Shown one piece after another: positions 1 to 9,349 of a stretch of 64,000 bases of DNA. The notes beneath the pieces were generated by a model. It was not told the DNA's origin and did not search any database. It saw nothing but the letters and a program-made list of their open reading frames with translations. The stretch comes from Yoonia maritima. Its GTDB lineage: Bacteria > Pseudomonadota > Alphaproteobacteria > Rhodobacterales > Rhodobacteraceae. The stretch's first letter is position 1. Each line of letters starts with the position of its first letter. The stretch covers positions 1-64,000 of the forward strand of contig NZ_PVTP01000004.1 in the NCBI RefSeq assembly GCF_003003285.1. The letters run 5' to 3'. A program made the translations under genes and the position numbers.

Positions 1-9
1 CTTTCTCAT
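1..9 (-). CDS. Possible start of a gene running off the left edge
   Basis: On the minus strand an ATG at 9 is preceded by a strong purine-rich Shine-Dalgarno stretch (GAGGAGTGGAAG) that ends directly at the ATG. Only three codons lie in the window, so nothing can be said about the product. The frame is also open upstream of this ATG, so the true start could be a little further in. Confidence 0.25.
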
Positions 10-187
10 CTTCCACTCCTCGGTGGCTACGATGAGCAACAAACACTCTCTTAGCAAATTGCACTATTTGAACCCATAAGCGCTGACGTCAGACAACGAT
101 GTCTATTCAGTGGTGATTTGTCCTAAACTGCAGCCGGTGCGCTTCGGAACGCCTGTACCATTTTTCTCCCTCAAATTTATCGATGAG

Positions 188-1303
188 CTACCACGCCGTC
201 GCTCCGCGTTTTTGTAACGCGACCGGTAATGCTTTTTTAAACGCGTCCATTTGCTCAGGCGTGCCGCAGCTTACGCGGATGCAGCGGTCTTGGGGGGCGA
301 CGAAAGGCATGCGGGCGAATATGCCGTCTTCGAGCAGCGCTGCCAAAACACGCCGTGCAAAAGCTCCGTCTTGCCCGCAGTCAATTGCGACAAAGTTGGT
401 GGCTGAAGGTATGGTCGTCAGCCCATTGTCAGCTGCGATCTGTTTGATGGTTTCACGCGCGGTGATGATCTCGGACTGCACATGCGCGAGCCAGTCGCTG
501 TTCTTTAGCGCGGCAAGCGCACCTGCTTGCGATATTCTGCACATGCCAAAGTGATTGCGGACTTTGTTGAACGCATCGATCACCTCAGCCGCGCCAATCG
601 CGTAACCGACACGGGCTCCGGCCATCCCATACGCCTTTGAAAATGTCCGCATGCGGATCAAGTTCGGGTTGTCGACCTGCATTTCAGGCGCGGTCCCTTC
701 GGGGGCCATTTCGATATAGGCCTCGTCCAGCACCAATAGCGACCCATCCGGGATATCGGCAATCATCTGGTTGATGACATCCGCCGAATGCCAAGTCCCC
801 ATCGGATTGTCGGGGTTGGCGATGTAGATCAGCTTGGCTTCAACCTCGCGGGCCTTTACGATCAGGGATGCCGGGTCTTCATGGTCATCAACATAGGGCA
901 CCTTGTGCAGTTCCCCGCCAAAGCCCGCGACGTGGTAGTTGAATGTTGGGTAGGCCCCGTCTGAGGTCACTACAGCGTCTCCTTGCCCCACATAAAGCCG
1001 AACAAGGACACCCAAGAGCGTATCGATCCCTTCGCCGACCATGATGTTTTCCGGCGCGATGCCGTGGTGTGCGGCCAATGCGTTGCGCAATTCAAAGCTT
1101 TCGGGGTCGCCGTACATCCAGACCTCTGACGCCGCCTTTTGCATGGCGGAAATCGCGCGGGGCGAGGGGCCGAATGTGTTCTCATTTGCACCGAGACGGG
1201 CGATGAACGGTTTGCCGCTGGCGCGCTCTGCGGCCTCTGGGCCGACGAAAGGAACCGAAGCGGGCAGCGATTGGGCGAGGGGGGTAAGCACGGGTTTTGT
1301 CAT
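188..1303 (-). CDS. PLP-dependent aminotransferase, histidinol-phosphate aminotransferase-like
   Basis: A class I/II fold-type I aminotransferase of about 371 residues, the size of HisC enzymes. The PLP lysine sits in an FSKAYG motif near residue 223. The substrate/cofactor motif ANPDNPMG is near residue 162 and the DEAY aspartate motif near 193. HisC converts imidazole-acetol phosphate and glutamate to histidinol phosphate in the cytoplasm. Roseobacters often carry a second HisC-like paralogue acting on aromatic or other amino acids, and no other his gene is nearby, so the substrate is open. I chose the ATG at 1303 rather than the longer open frame because alignable sequence begins there. 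The next gene, a tiny Tat-signal protein, is divergent, with about 77 bases between. Confidence 0.85.
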   Translation of the reverse strand: MTKPVLTPLAQSLPASVPFVGPEAAERASGKPFIARLGANENTFGPSPRAISAMQKAASEVWMYGDPESFELRNALAAHHGIAPENIMVGEGIDTLLGVLVRLYVGQGDAVVTSDGAYPTFNYHVAGFGGELHKVPYVDDHEDPASLIVKAREVEAKLIYIANPDNPMGTWHSADVINQMIADIPDGSLLVLDEAYIEMAPEGTAPEMQVDNPNLIRMRTFSKAYGMAGARVGYAIGAAEVIDAFNKVRNHFGMCRISQAGALAALKNSDWLAHVQSEIITARETIKQIAADNGLTTIPSATNFVAIDCGQDGAFARRVLAALLEDGIFARMPFVAPQDRCIRVSCGTPEQMDAFKKALPVALQKRGATAW

Positions 1304-1380
1304 GGCGGCTAGATAAGCCCGGCCTTGAAACCAATGCAATCGTGATTATGTGAGAATCATTCGCAACAGGAGGGTTTCGA

Positions 1381-1542
1381 ATGAAGTTATCACGCCGCGG
1401 GTTCCTCGCAAGCACTGGCGCAGCCGTCGCAGTACGCGCCGTTCCACAGGCTGCCACCAAGGCTGGCGGACGCCGTGTGCTGACGCTGGTCTATGACAAA
1501 GCGCTGGGCATGATGCGGGCGGTTGAGCGGGTGGTGCCGTAG
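1381..1542 (+). CDS. Small Tat-signal peptide protein (53 aa)
   Basis: An ATG follows a good ribosome site (AGGAGG, 7 bases upstream) and opens a 53-residue frame. It begins MKLSRRGFLAS, a textbook twin-arginine export signal (SRRxFL), followed by a short alanine-rich stretch and a tail that ends RAVERVVP. No catalytic domain can fit. I recall similar 50-60 residue Tat-signal proteins beside an aminotransferase gene in other Rhodobacteraceae, but their function is not known to me. It could be a processed periplasmic peptide, a small partner subunit, or a relic of a larger Tat substrate. The good start site and intact frame argue for a real gene. Confidence 0.6.
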   Translation: MKLSRRGFLASTGAAVAVRAVPQAATKAGGRRVLTLVYDKALGMMRAVERVVP

Positions 1543-1711
1543 GACGTATGTTAGCTCAGTGGGGTGAGACCACTTTGAGCCCATCTCGTCACTAGTTGCT
1601 AGAGCAACAACTGGCGCATCTAGGACGCATTATCGTCAGTTTGACGCATGCGACAAGGCGTTCAATTTGAACGCAGCACCATAGGTAAGTCGTAACCATG
1701 GATATTAAAAA

Positions 1712-2293
1712 ATGAAAAACACATCCGCTTGTTTGGCATTACTATCGGCATTCATTCTAACAAGTACTGCTTCGAACGGAGAGGACTTGGAAACAATTAG
1801 CCGTCCCGATATTGCGGCAGCCAATTGTCCGGTTGAATGGGCAGCTCTTACCGCGTTAGAGACTGACCTTTGGGAGGACACCAACCCGATAGGCATCGAT
1901 CCATCTTTAGATCAGGGCACAACCAACGCAATTAATAAGTACTTTCTTTGGATCATGGCACGCGAAGCACATGTCGCATCGCTGATTGGAATTTCGGACC
2001 CGAATGTACACGTGTCATCGTATTTCGATGGGGCCAAAGCTAAGTACAATTTATCAACATGCCTAACCATGACACAGGCTGAGAGAGACCTTGTCGTTGC
2101 GGCATATCACGCGCATAGTCCGTCAAGGCCTGAAGATAGAATTCGCGCTAGATTTTTTGATGCGTTCGATGAGTATGAATGCATGGGGTTTGCACGTGCC
2201 AGTGCCCAAGTTTTCCAATTGAACCCGCAAAGCGCCTCTTTCCAATCGGATTACGAAAAAATCATGTCAACCACTCTGCAGGAATGTAGCTGA
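1712..2293 (+). CDS. Secreted hypothetical protein (193 aa)
   Basis: The first 23 residues form a Sec signal peptide (MKN, hydrophobic core LALLSAFILTS, likely cleavage near NGE). The mature part of about 170 residues contains four cysteines (CPVEW, STCLT, YECMG and the penultimate residue), which suggests two disulfides in the periplasm. I recognise no domain. Codon use and base composition are AT-richer than the aminotransferase and valS on either side, and the gene stands alone between convergent and divergent neighbours, which suggests recent acquisition. The upstream ribosome site is weak (an AT-rich leader ending AAAAA). Confidence 0.6.
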   Translation: MKNTSACLALLSAFILTSTASNGEDLETISRPDIAAANCPVEWAALTALETDLWEDTNPIGIDPSLDQGTTNAINKYFLWIMAREAHVASLIGISDPNVHVSSYFDGAKAKYNLSTCLTMTQAERDLVVAAYHAHSPSRPEDRIRARFFDAFDEYECMGFARASAQVFQLNPQSASFQSDYEKIMSTTLQECS

Positions 2294-2436
2294 TACCGAA
2301 GGTCGAGATTTTCATTTGCCCCTGTGCGCGCAGGCGAAAAAATAGTTCTGGGCCTTCGCATGAGCGTAGCGAGTGCAGAAAAGTATCGCGCAACTGACAT
2401 TTCAACTTAGTTATTTTGTTAGCTAAGAGAGTTAAG

Positions 2437-2459
2437 GGGCTGCCCGCTACAGGCAGCCC
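2437..2459 (-). terminator. Hairpin downstream of valS
   Basis: A perfect 8-bp stem (GGGCTGCC / GGCAGCCC) with a 7-base loop lies just past the valS stop codon. It is GC-rich and well placed for an intrinsic terminator, but the downstream U tract is weak. Confidence 0.6.
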
Positions 2460-2466
2460 AATACTA

Positions 2467-5400
2467 TTACCCAATCTCTTTCAAGCGCGCGATGGCGGCT
2501 TTGATCTGCGCTTCCTCGCCTTCACGTAGCGCGAGGTTTTCTTTGGCCTCAGCGACAACCTCATCAGGGGCGGAGGCCACGAATTTGGGGTTGTTCAGGC
2601 GTCCGCGTAGACCGCCCAGTTCCTTAGCCAGCTTTTGTAGTGTCTTTTCAAGCCGCGCGATTTCCTCTGGGACGTCTATGAGGTCGGCAAGCGGCAGGCC
2701 GAATGTGCCGCCGTCCATTGGGATCGTGACGCAGCCTTTGGGGAAGGCGTCGACCGCAGTCAGGCTTTCGATCCGGGCAAGGCGTTGGATCAGCACATGG
2801 TTGTTATCCCACGCGGATTGGCCTTTGTCGTCCAGTCCCATGACAACCAGCGGCACTTTTGCACCAGCGGGAACGTGGCTTTGCGCGCGGGCGGAACGTG
2901 TGTTGTCGATCAGGTCGATCACCCAGTTCATTTCGCGATCCGCGTCTGCGTCGATCAATTCGGCCGCTGTGTAGGCCGGCCAATCAGCGTGGACCAACAT
3001 TTTGGCGCGGTTGTCTGCAAGGCCCCAAAGCTCTTCGGTGATGAAAGGCATGATGGGATGCAGCAGGATCAGGCATTGGTCCAATACCCAGCGCAGGGTT
3101 TGCTGTGTTTCTAGCTTAACCGCTTCGTCGTCACCCTTAAGGAGTGGTTTTGAGAATTCGAGATACCAATCGCAGACCTTGCCCCAAGTGAACGCATAAA
3201 GTGCGTTGGCAGCGTCGTTGAACCGGTAAGCCGTTAGGGCTGCGTCAACTTCCTCACGCACCTTTGCGGTTTCGCCGATGATCCATTTGTTCAGCGTGGT
3301 ATTTGGTTTCGGTAAGGTGGCGTCACCGGGGTAGGGAACTTGGTAATCCGGGTGCACGGCCAACCCAAACGCGTTCCACAGTTTTGTGCCAAAGTTCCGG
3401 TATCCTTTGATCCGATCCTCTGAGATTTTCAGAACACCACCAAGTGCCGCCATTTGCGCGTTTGAGAAACGCAGCGCGTCGGCGCCATATTCGTCGATCA
3501 TGTCCAATGGGTCGATGACGTTGCCGCGCGTTTTGGACATTTTCTCGCCCTTTGCGTCGCGTACCAACTGGTGCAGATAGACCGTGTGGAACGGGTCATC
3601 CTTAAGCACGGCTTGGGACATCATCATCATCCGGGCAACCCAGAAGAACAGGATGTCTTGTCCGGTGATCAACACGTCGCCGGGGAAGTATTTTGCCAGC
3701 TCAGGCGTGTCTTCGGGCCAGCCGAGCGTGCCGAATGGCCAAAGGCCAGACGAGAACCACGTATCAAGCACGTCAGGGTCGCGCCAGACTGGGAATTCCA
3801 GCTTGGTCGGGTCCTGTGTGACGTTGTAGGCGGCAAGGCCAGCAGAGAAACGTTCGATTGCTTCCGCTTTATCCGCGACTTCGACGACTTTCGCATGGCT
3901 AATTGGGCTAGGGGTATCCGCATTGTCAAAGACGAAGGCAGATTTGACGCTTTCGAAGTCGGGCGCACAATGCATGACATTGCCACGGTGAACGATGCCC
4001 TCAAGAAGCAGACCAAGAATTTCGACTTCGTCCAGATCACCAGACGGGTTGTGTTCATCTTCAACACCAAGGTCGAGCCCGTACCACACGGGGATCTGAT
4101 GGCCCCACCAAAGCTGGCGCGAGATGCACCATGGTTCGATGTTTTCGAGCCAGTGGTAGAATACTTTTTCACCTGATTCAGGCATGATTTTGGTACGGCC
4201 AGTTTTCACCGCTTCCAGCGCAGGGCCAACGATCTTGGACGTATCGACAAACCATTGGTCGGTCAGCGCAGGTTCGATCACGACTTTTGAGCGGTCGCCA
4301 AAGGGCTGCATGATCTTTTTGTTTTCGACGTAAGGTACAGTTTCGGTCACTTCGACCTTGTTGCCATCTTCGTCTTTTTCAGTGCGGGTCACGTCATGCA
4401 TGACCGCGTTGCCTTCGGCAGTGATGTCTTCGACGACCTTTTTGCGCGCCTCGAACCGATCCAACCCGCGGTATTCCTCGGGGACAAGGTTCATCGCGGC
4501 GATCATCGCCTCATCAAAGGTTTCTTCACCGTTGGCGATACGCTGTGCGACTTCTGCTTCCTCAAGATAGGGCGCGCCATCGGCGCGCATCGCACCTTTG
4601 GTATCCATCAGTGAATACATAGGGATGCCGCCGCGCTTGGCGACTTCGTAGTCGTTAAAGTCATGTGCGCCAGTGATTTTCACGGCACCCGAGCCGAAGT
4701 TCATGTCAGGGTACGGATCAGTGATAATCGGAATCAGGCGGCGCTGTTCTTTGGGGCCGACAGGAATTTCACACAGCTTGCCGACGATTGGCGCATAGCG
4801 TTCATCGTCTTTGTGCACCGCAACTGCACCATCACCCAACATGGTTTCGGGGCGGGTCGTGGCGATAGAAATGTAATCGCGGGTTTCACGCAGGGTGACA
4901 TTGCCGTCTTCGTCTTTCTCGACGTATTCGTAGGTTTCACCACCTGCCAGCGGGTATTTGAAATGCCACATGTGGCCATCGACTTCGATGTTTTCGACCT
5001 CAAGGTCCGAAATCGCGGTTTCAAAATGCGGGTCCCAGTTGACCAGCCGCTTGCCGCGATAGATCAGCCCGTCGTTGTACATCTGCACAAAGACCTTAAG
5101 CACAGCATCGTGGAAGTTGCCGTCTTTTTCAGTCGCGGGGGCGCTTTCTGCACCAGACATAGTGAATGCAGAGCGTGACCAATCCATGCTGTCGCCCAAA
5201 CGACGCGCCTGTTGTTCGATCATCCCGCCTTTGGCGGCTTTCCATTCCCAGACTTTCTCAAGGAACTTTTCGCGACCCATTTCAGTACGCTTAGGCTGCT
5301 GCGTTTCGGCAAGCTCTTTTTCGACCATCAGCTGTGTTGCGATACCTGCATGGTCCAATCCTGGCTGCCAAAGGGTGTCGTAACCCTGCATCCGTTTCCA

Positions 5401-5601
5401 GCGCGTCAGGATGTCCATCAGCGTGTGGTTAAACGCGTGACCGACGTGCAGGTGACCTGTGACGTTGGGCGGCGGCAGCTGAATGCAGAATGTTTCATCG
5501 CGGCTAGCATTTGCGCCTGCTTTGAATGCGCCCGCGTTTTCCCACATCTCATAGATGCGTGCTTCGGCGGTTTTTGCGTCGAATGTCTTGTCCATGGCCA
5601 T
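2467..5601 (-). CDS. valS: Valine-tRNA ligase
   Basis: Class Ia valyl-tRNA synthetase, about 1044 residues, charging tRNA-Val in the cytoplasm. The HIGH signature is HVGH near residues 52-55 ([15 protein letters not shown]) and the KMSKS signature appears as KMSKT near residue 688. Between them lies the CP1 editing domain, with the [10 protein letters not shown] motif that recognises misacylated Thr. The C-terminus has the helical anticodon-binding domain and the coiled-coil tail typical of ValS (ending in repeated RLxxL/K heptads). I chose the ATG at 5601 (MAMDKTFDA) because upstream residues do not resemble the family. It follows the sigma/anti-sigma pair on the same strand after about 105 bases and ends at a hairpin terminator. 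Confidence 0.97.
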   Translation of the reverse strand: MAMDKTFDAKTAEARIYEMWENAGAFKAGANASRDETFCIQLPPPNVTGHLHVGHAFNHTLMDILTRWKRMQGYDTLWQPGLDHAGIATQLMVEKELAETQQPKRTEMGREKFLEKVWEWKAAKGGMIEQQARRLGDSMDWSRSAFTMSGAESAPATEKDGNFHDAVLKVFVQMYNDGLIYRGKRLVNWDPHFETAISDLEVENIEVDGHMWHFKYPLAGGETYEYVEKDEDGNVTLRETRDYISIATTRPETMLGDGAVAVHKDDERYAPIVGKLCEIPVGPKEQRRLIPIITDPYPDMNFGSGAVKITGAHDFNDYEVAKRGGIPMYSLMDTKGAMRADGAPYLEEAEVAQRIANGEETFDEAMIAAMNLVPEEYRGLDRFEARKKVVEDITAEGNAVMHDVTRTEKDEDGNKVEVTETVPYVENKKIMQPFGDRSKVVIEPALTDQWFVDTSKIVGPALEAVKTGRTKIMPESGEKVFYHWLENIEPWCISRQLWWGHQIPVWYGLDLGVEDEHNPSGDLDEVEILGLLLEGIVHRGNVMHCAPDFESVKSAFVFDNADTPSPISHAKVVEVADKAEAIERFSAGLAAYNVTQDPTKLEFPVWRDPDVLDTWFSSGLWPFGTLGWPEDTPELAKYFPGDVLITGQDILFFWVARMMMMSQAVLKDDPFHTVYLHQLVRDAKGEKMSKTRGNVIDPLDMIDEYGADALRFSNAQMAALGGVLKISEDRIKGYRNFGTKLWNAFGLAVHPDYQVPYPGDATLPKPNTTLNKWIIGETAKVREEVDAALTAYRFNDAANALYAFTWGKVCDWYLEFSKPLLKGDDEAVKLETQQTLRWVLDQCLILLHPIMPFITEELWGLADNRAKMLVHADWPAYTAAELIDADADREMNWVIDLIDNTRSARAQSHVPAGAKVPLVVMGLDDKGQSAWDNNHVLIQRLARIESLTAVDAFPKGCVTIPMDGGTFGLPLADLIDVPEEIARLEKTLQKLAKELGGLRGRLNNPKFVASAPDEVVAEAKENLALREGEEAQIKAAIARLKEIG

Positions 5602-5706
5602 TGTCACGTCCCCAATCTGGTTTGGGATTCGAATACCGAATGGGCTGGCCAAGGGAAAGGGGCTTATCGTCGCTTGCGAAAGCCATATGCGATCTACCTT
5701 CGCGCG

Positions 5707-5925
5707 TTACTCTGGCAGCTTTGCGATTCGGGGTGGGACATCCCGATAGGTGTACAGCTTTTGAATGGCTGTGTTTTGCTGTGTCCAAGTCTGAAGATCA
5801 GCTATGCGTTCGGGATGTTTGTCTAAATACGCTTCGACCTTGGTCATAAGCGCATCGTCCAGTTGTCCATCTACAAATGCATGCAGCATGGCGTCTGTGA
5901 TCGGGCGTTCGTCTAGCAATGTCAT
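5707..5925 (-). CDS. Short anti-sigma factor-like protein (72 aa)
   Basis: A 72-residue protein with the N-terminal helical signature of alphaproteobacterial anti-sigma factors (LHAFVDGQLDDALMTKVEAYL, in which the VDGQLD turn is typical). Its start codon overlaps the stop of the ECF sigma gene (ATGA, positions 5922-5925), so the two are translationally coupled. Homologous proteins usually continue with a transmembrane helix and a periplasmic sensor domain. This one stops after the cytoplasmic sigma-binding part and has no hydrophobic segment. It could be a soluble anti-sigma factor or one that has lost its sensor. There is no frameshift in sight that would restore a longer product. Confidence 0.7.
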   Translation of the reverse strand: MTLLDERPITDAMLHAFVDGQLDDALMTKVEAYLDKHPERIADLQTWTQQNTAIQKLYTYRDVPPRIAKLPE

Positions 5926-6419
5926 GGAGTTGAATTCTTTTCCATCGTCATGGTTGCCTTCAGTGCAGATCTTGCGCGCGCCAGTCGCGACATAAGCGTG
6001 CCTATTGGAATATTGAGCGTTTCTGCAGCTTCTTTGTAGCTAAGCCCAGAAACTACAACTGTTAATAGCGCCTCGCGCTGTTCCGGCGAAAGGCTTTCGA
6101 TTGCGCGGGCCGTTTCGATCAACGTAAGTTGGTCTGCCAGCGTATCTGTTGCTGCAATATTAAGCGTAATGTCGTTTATCGGGGCGGTGATGTTTTGATG
6201 TGCTGGCGACCTTAGCTGCGTGCGGTAGGTGTTTAGCACCACTTTCATAGCCCAAGATTTGAATGTCCCTGTGGGGCGCCAGAGGTCGCGTTTACGCCAC
6301 GCGCGCTCTACACCGTCTTGCAGCAAGTCGTCTGCCGCATCAGGATCGCGCGTCAATGCATATGCATATCGCCATAAGTCGGGGAGGCATATTTCAATCC
6401 GACGGTGAAAATCACCCAT
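5922..6419 (-). CDS. RNA polymerase sigma factor, ECF family
   Basis: A sigma-70 family ECF protein of about 165 residues. Region 2 is visible in the first half (LWRYAYALTRDPDAADDLLQD, then RAWRKRDLWRPTGTFKSWAMKVVLNTYRT). Region 4, with its helix-turn-helix, is in the second half (LSPEQREALLTVVVSGLSYKEAAETLNIPIGTLMSRLARAR). I chose the ATG at 6419 (MGDFHRRIE); the open frame upstream overlaps the preceding gene and does not look like sigma factor. It sits between a COG4315 secreted protein and a short anti-sigma gene with which it overlaps by 4 bases. The module probably answers envelope or oxidative stress, but no target promoter was identified. Confidence 0.9.
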   Translation of the reverse strand: MGDFHRRIEICLPDLWRYAYALTRDPDAADDLLQDGVERAWRKRDLWRPTGTFKSWAMKVVLNTYRTQLRSPAHQNITAPINDITLNIAATDTLADQLTLIETARAIESLSPEQREALLTVVVSGLSYKEAAETLNIPIGTLMSRLARARSALKATMTMEKNSTP

Positions 6420-6496
6420 GTTGAACTGCCACCCCCATGCCATGGAATTGTGATTAACGCTAGCGGTCAGGCTCTGGCGCGTAAATGGGATTGGCT

Positions 6497-6874
6497 CTAA
6501 GGGCGCGCAAGGTGCCAATTCCCGCCTATGCCGTCGCCTGTGGTATCCCCTGGCACTTTGTCGTTTACCCACCGATACAGCGGCCGCCCAGCGTGGAGCC
6601 ACTGCATTTGTCCATCATCACGCGTGATGATTGTGAACGCGCCGGTTTCACTTGAATCCGCGTCTGCCGTGAGTGGTGGCCAGCTATTGCTACAACTACC
6701 GTTGCATTCGGATGATGTGGCGGTGTCTGGTGTGAATGTGTAAAGGCTCATGCCGTTTGCGTCTGTTAGAAGTCCACCAGAAACGGTTGCAGGCGGCGTT
6801 TCTGGCCCAGCGGCGTAAGCCCCTGATGCGATAAGTCCTTCGATCATCATAAGCGTTAGAATAGTGGTTTTCAT
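6497..6874 (-). CDS. Secreted COG4315-type protein with two Yx(F/W)xxD repeats
   Basis: A 125-residue exported protein. Residues 1-22 form a signal peptide (MKTTILTLMMIEGLIASGAYAAG). The mature part carries two copies of the lipoprotein_15/COG4315 motif: YTFTPD at 45-50 and YRWVND at 100-105, with a CNGSCSNSWPP cysteine pair between. There is no lipobox cysteine at the cleavage site, so it is probably soluble in the periplasm. Proteins of this family are often found next to ECF sigma factors, as here, but their biochemical role is unknown; haem or redox binding has been proposed for relatives. The ATG at 6874 is chosen because the signal peptide starts there. It is first in the sigma/anti-sigma unit. 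Confidence 0.85.
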   Translation of the reverse strand: MKTTILTLMMIEGLIASGAYAAGPETPPATVSGGLLTDANGMSLYTFTPDTATSSECNGSCSNSWPPLTADADSSETGAFTIITRDDGQMQWLHAGRPLYRWVNDKVPGDTTGDGIGGNWHLARP

Positions 6875-7048
6875 AAAATGGCTCCGTTTTAAAAATATTC
6901 GCCGCCAATTTTGCTGAACGGCTATGACAATAACGCCCGACCGAGGCATTTTAATCCCGGTAAAACGAATTTTTCTCACGATGCCGTCACTAGACAACAC
7001 AGACGCTAGGATTAGGGTGGCATGAAGAGGGCAACGAAGGAACAGCAC

Positions 7049-9349
7049 ATGGAAAAGTTCGGCAAAAGCCAATCTGTCAAACGTGTCGAGGATATGCGAC
7101 TTGTCACAGGGCATGGGCGTTACGTTGATGACATTGCTCCGAAAGACGCATTGCACGCATACTTTTTGCGTTCACCAGTTGCCCATGGTGAAATTGTTGC
7201 GTTGGATTTGGACGACGCGCGCGAAATGCCGGGTGTGCATTTAATTGTTACCGTTGATGATTTGATCGCCGCTGGCGTTAAGATCGGGCTTGGTACGACC
7301 GTGGTGAAAAACCGTGATGGATCGCGGGGGGCAAAGCCCGAGCGCCCTATTCTTGCGCGCGGCCGTGTTCGTCATGTCGGCGAGGCGATTGCGATGATTG
7401 TCGCTGATACGTTGATCGCGGCCAAGGATGCAGCCGAAGTGATCGGGCTCGAGATCGACGATCTGCCTGTGCATATTGATTTGGCTGTTGGTGGCGACGC
7501 AATTCATCCAGAGGCCCCAGAAAACCGCGCCTTCGATTTTGGCCTTGGCGATGAGGATGCCGTGAAAGCCGCAATTGATAGCGCGGCACATGTTGTGATG
7601 GCCGAAGTCTTTGACAACCGGATTATCGTGAACTCAATGGAACCACGCGGTTGTTTTGCCGAAGTCACGGACGGTCGTTTGCATCTTGCGTTTGGTGGGC
7701 AGGGCGTTTGGGGCCTTAAGGATGATCTGGCGAAACACTTTGGCTTGGATAAATCCAAAATCCGCGTAACCAACCCCGACGTTGGCGGTGGTTTCGGAAT
7801 GAAGGGTATGCGTTACCCTGAATATTTCGTGGTAGCCCATGCTGCACGCGTTTTGGGCCGCCCTGTGCGTTGGATGTCTGACCGGACAGAGGCGATGTTA
7901 TCGGACAACGCGGGGCGTGATCTGACCACGACCGCAAGGTTGGCGTTTGACGAAAACCACAAAATCGTCGCCTATCATTTGGATACAGTCGCCAATATGG
8001 GCGCGTATAACTCGGCCTTTGCGCAACCCATCCAGACAGAGCTGTTCGCGAAGGTCATGATGGGTACTTACGATGTGCAGACAGCCTATATGCGCTGCGT
8101 GGGGGTGTTTACGAATACAACACCCGTCGATGCATACCGTGGCGCTGGCCGTCCAGAGGCGATATTTGTTCTAGAACGGATGATGGACGAAGCATCCCGT
8201 CAGTTGGGTGTCGATCCATGGGCGCTGCGTGAAAAGAATTTCATCGCCCCGGATCAGTTCCCTTATACTTCGGTGACGGGTGTGACCTATGACGTTGGTG
8301 AATTCGCCAAAGTGCTGAACCGCGCTGCACAAGAGGCAGATCGCGATGGCTTTGCCGCCCGCAAAGCCGCGACAGAGGCCAACGGCAAACTGCGTGGCCA
8401 AGGTCTGTGCTATTACATCGAGAGCATTTTGGGTGACACCGAAGAAACCACGAAGGTTGAATTCGTTGATGGCGGTGCGTTGATCTATGTCGGTACCCAG
8501 TCGAACGGGCAGGGCCACGAAACGGTCTATGCGCAATTCCTCGCAGACCAAACGGGTATCCCTGCGGATCAGATTACTGTGGTGCAAGGTGATAGCGACC
8601 AGATCGCCAAGGGCGGCGGAACCGGTGGATCGCGGTCGGTCACCGTGCAAAACACCGCGACACTGGCAACCGTTGATGTGATGATCAACGCATTCAGTGT
8701 CTTCCTTGCCGATAATCAGGGCGTTGATGCCAGCGCGGTTAGCTTTGACGACGAACGTTTCCGGATTGCCGGATCAAACCTAACGCCCACCATGCTAGAG
8801 GTCGTTGATCTGGCCCGTGATGCAGGGCGTGACGACCTACTGGCGCATACGGCGACGATTGATCTGGAAAACCGCAGCTTTCCGAATGGTGCGCATGTGG
8901 CAGAGGTCGAGATCGACCCGGCAACGGGCGTTGTCACGGTGGATCGATATACGGTGGTTGACGACTTTGGTAACCTCATGAACCCAATGTTGGCCGAGGG
9001 GCAGGTTCACGGTGGTGTCGCCCAAGGGATTGGGCAGGCGTTGACCGAACAGGTGGTCTTTGACGAAGATGGTCAACTGCTGACTGCGACCTTTATGGAT
9101 TACGGGATGCCGCGTGCGGACAATATGCCCATGATCGCATTTTCGACCGAACCAACCCCATCGCTGAACAACCCCATGGGGATGAAGGGCTGTGGGGAGG
9201 CAGGCACTGTCGGCGCGCTTGCCGCGATCTCGAATGCGGTTATTGACGCATTATGGGGCTTGGGCGTGCGGCATGTCGAAATGCCATTCACGCCACACCG
9301 AATTTGGCAAACGATAGAGGCGGCTAAGAATAACAGTGAAGCTGCGTGA
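7049..9349 (+). CDS. Xanthine dehydrogenase/CO dehydrogenase family molybdopterin subunit (form II CoxL-like)
   Basis: A 766-residue large subunit of a molybdenum hydroxylase. The N-terminal ald_Xan_dh_C domain is followed by the molybdopterin-binding domain, with GGGFGMKG near residue 248 and a C-terminal GMKGCGEAGTVGA containing the catalytic glutamate. The active-site loop reads AYRGAGR at residues 362-368. True form I CO dehydrogenase has AYRCSFR with the Cu-bound cysteine, so this is a form II enzyme whose substrate is uncertain. The usual FAD (CoxM) and iron-sulfur (CoxS) subunit genes are not adjacent. Start at 7049: a GAAGGA ribosome site lies 8 bases upstream, while the earlier in-frame ATG at 7022 lacks one. 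Confidence 0.9.
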   Translation: MEKFGKSQSVKRVEDMRLVTGHGRYVDDIAPKDALHAYFLRSPVAHGEIVALDLDDAREMPGVHLIVTVDDLIAAGVKIGLGTTVVKNRDGSRGAKPERPILARGRVRHVGEAIAMIVADTLIAAKDAAEVIGLEIDDLPVHIDLAVGGDAIHPEAPENRAFDFGLGDEDAVKAAIDSAAHVVMAEVFDNRIIVNSMEPRGCFAEVTDGRLHLAFGGQGVWGLKDDLAKHFGLDKSKIRVTNPDVGGGFGMKGMRYPEYFVVAHAARVLGRPVRWMSDRTEAMLSDNAGRDLTTTARLAFDENHKIVAYHLDTVANMGAYNSAFAQPIQTELFAKVMMGTYDVQTAYMRCVGVFTNTTPVDAYRGAGRPEAIFVLERMMDEASRQLGVDPWALREKNFIAPDQFPYTSVTGVTYDVGEFAKVLNRAAQEADRDGFAARKAATEANGKLRGQGLCYYIESILGDTEETTKVEFVDGGALIYVGTQSNGQGHETVYAQFLADQTGIPADQITVVQGDSDQIAKGGGTGGSRSVTVQNTATLATVDVMINAFSVFLADNQGVDASAVSFDDERFRIAGSNLTPTMLEVVDLARDAGRDDLLAHTATIDLENRSFPNGAHVAEVEIDPATGVVTVDRYTVVDDFGNLMNPMLAEGQVHGGVAQGIGQALTEQVVFDEDGQLLTATFMDYGMPRADNMPMIAFSTEPTPSLNNPMGMKGCGEAGTVGALAAISNAVIDALWGLGVRHVEMPFTPHRIWQTIEAAKNNSEAA

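Noticed and set aside
1546..1600. tRNA D-arm-like sequence (TTAGCTCAGTGGGG)
   Set aside because: The rest of a tRNA fold (acceptor, anticodon and T arms) cannot be formed around it, so it is at best a fragment or chance match.
3571..4176. Long antisense frames inside valS (up to 204 residues)
   Set aside because: They are shadows of valS codon structure on the opposite strand; the same effect is seen over putA, polA and the DUF4159 gene.
7049..9349. Reading the molybdenum subunit as true CO dehydrogenase
   Set aside because: The active-site loop is AYRGAGR (form II), not AYRCSFR, and the CoxM and CoxS genes are not adjacent.
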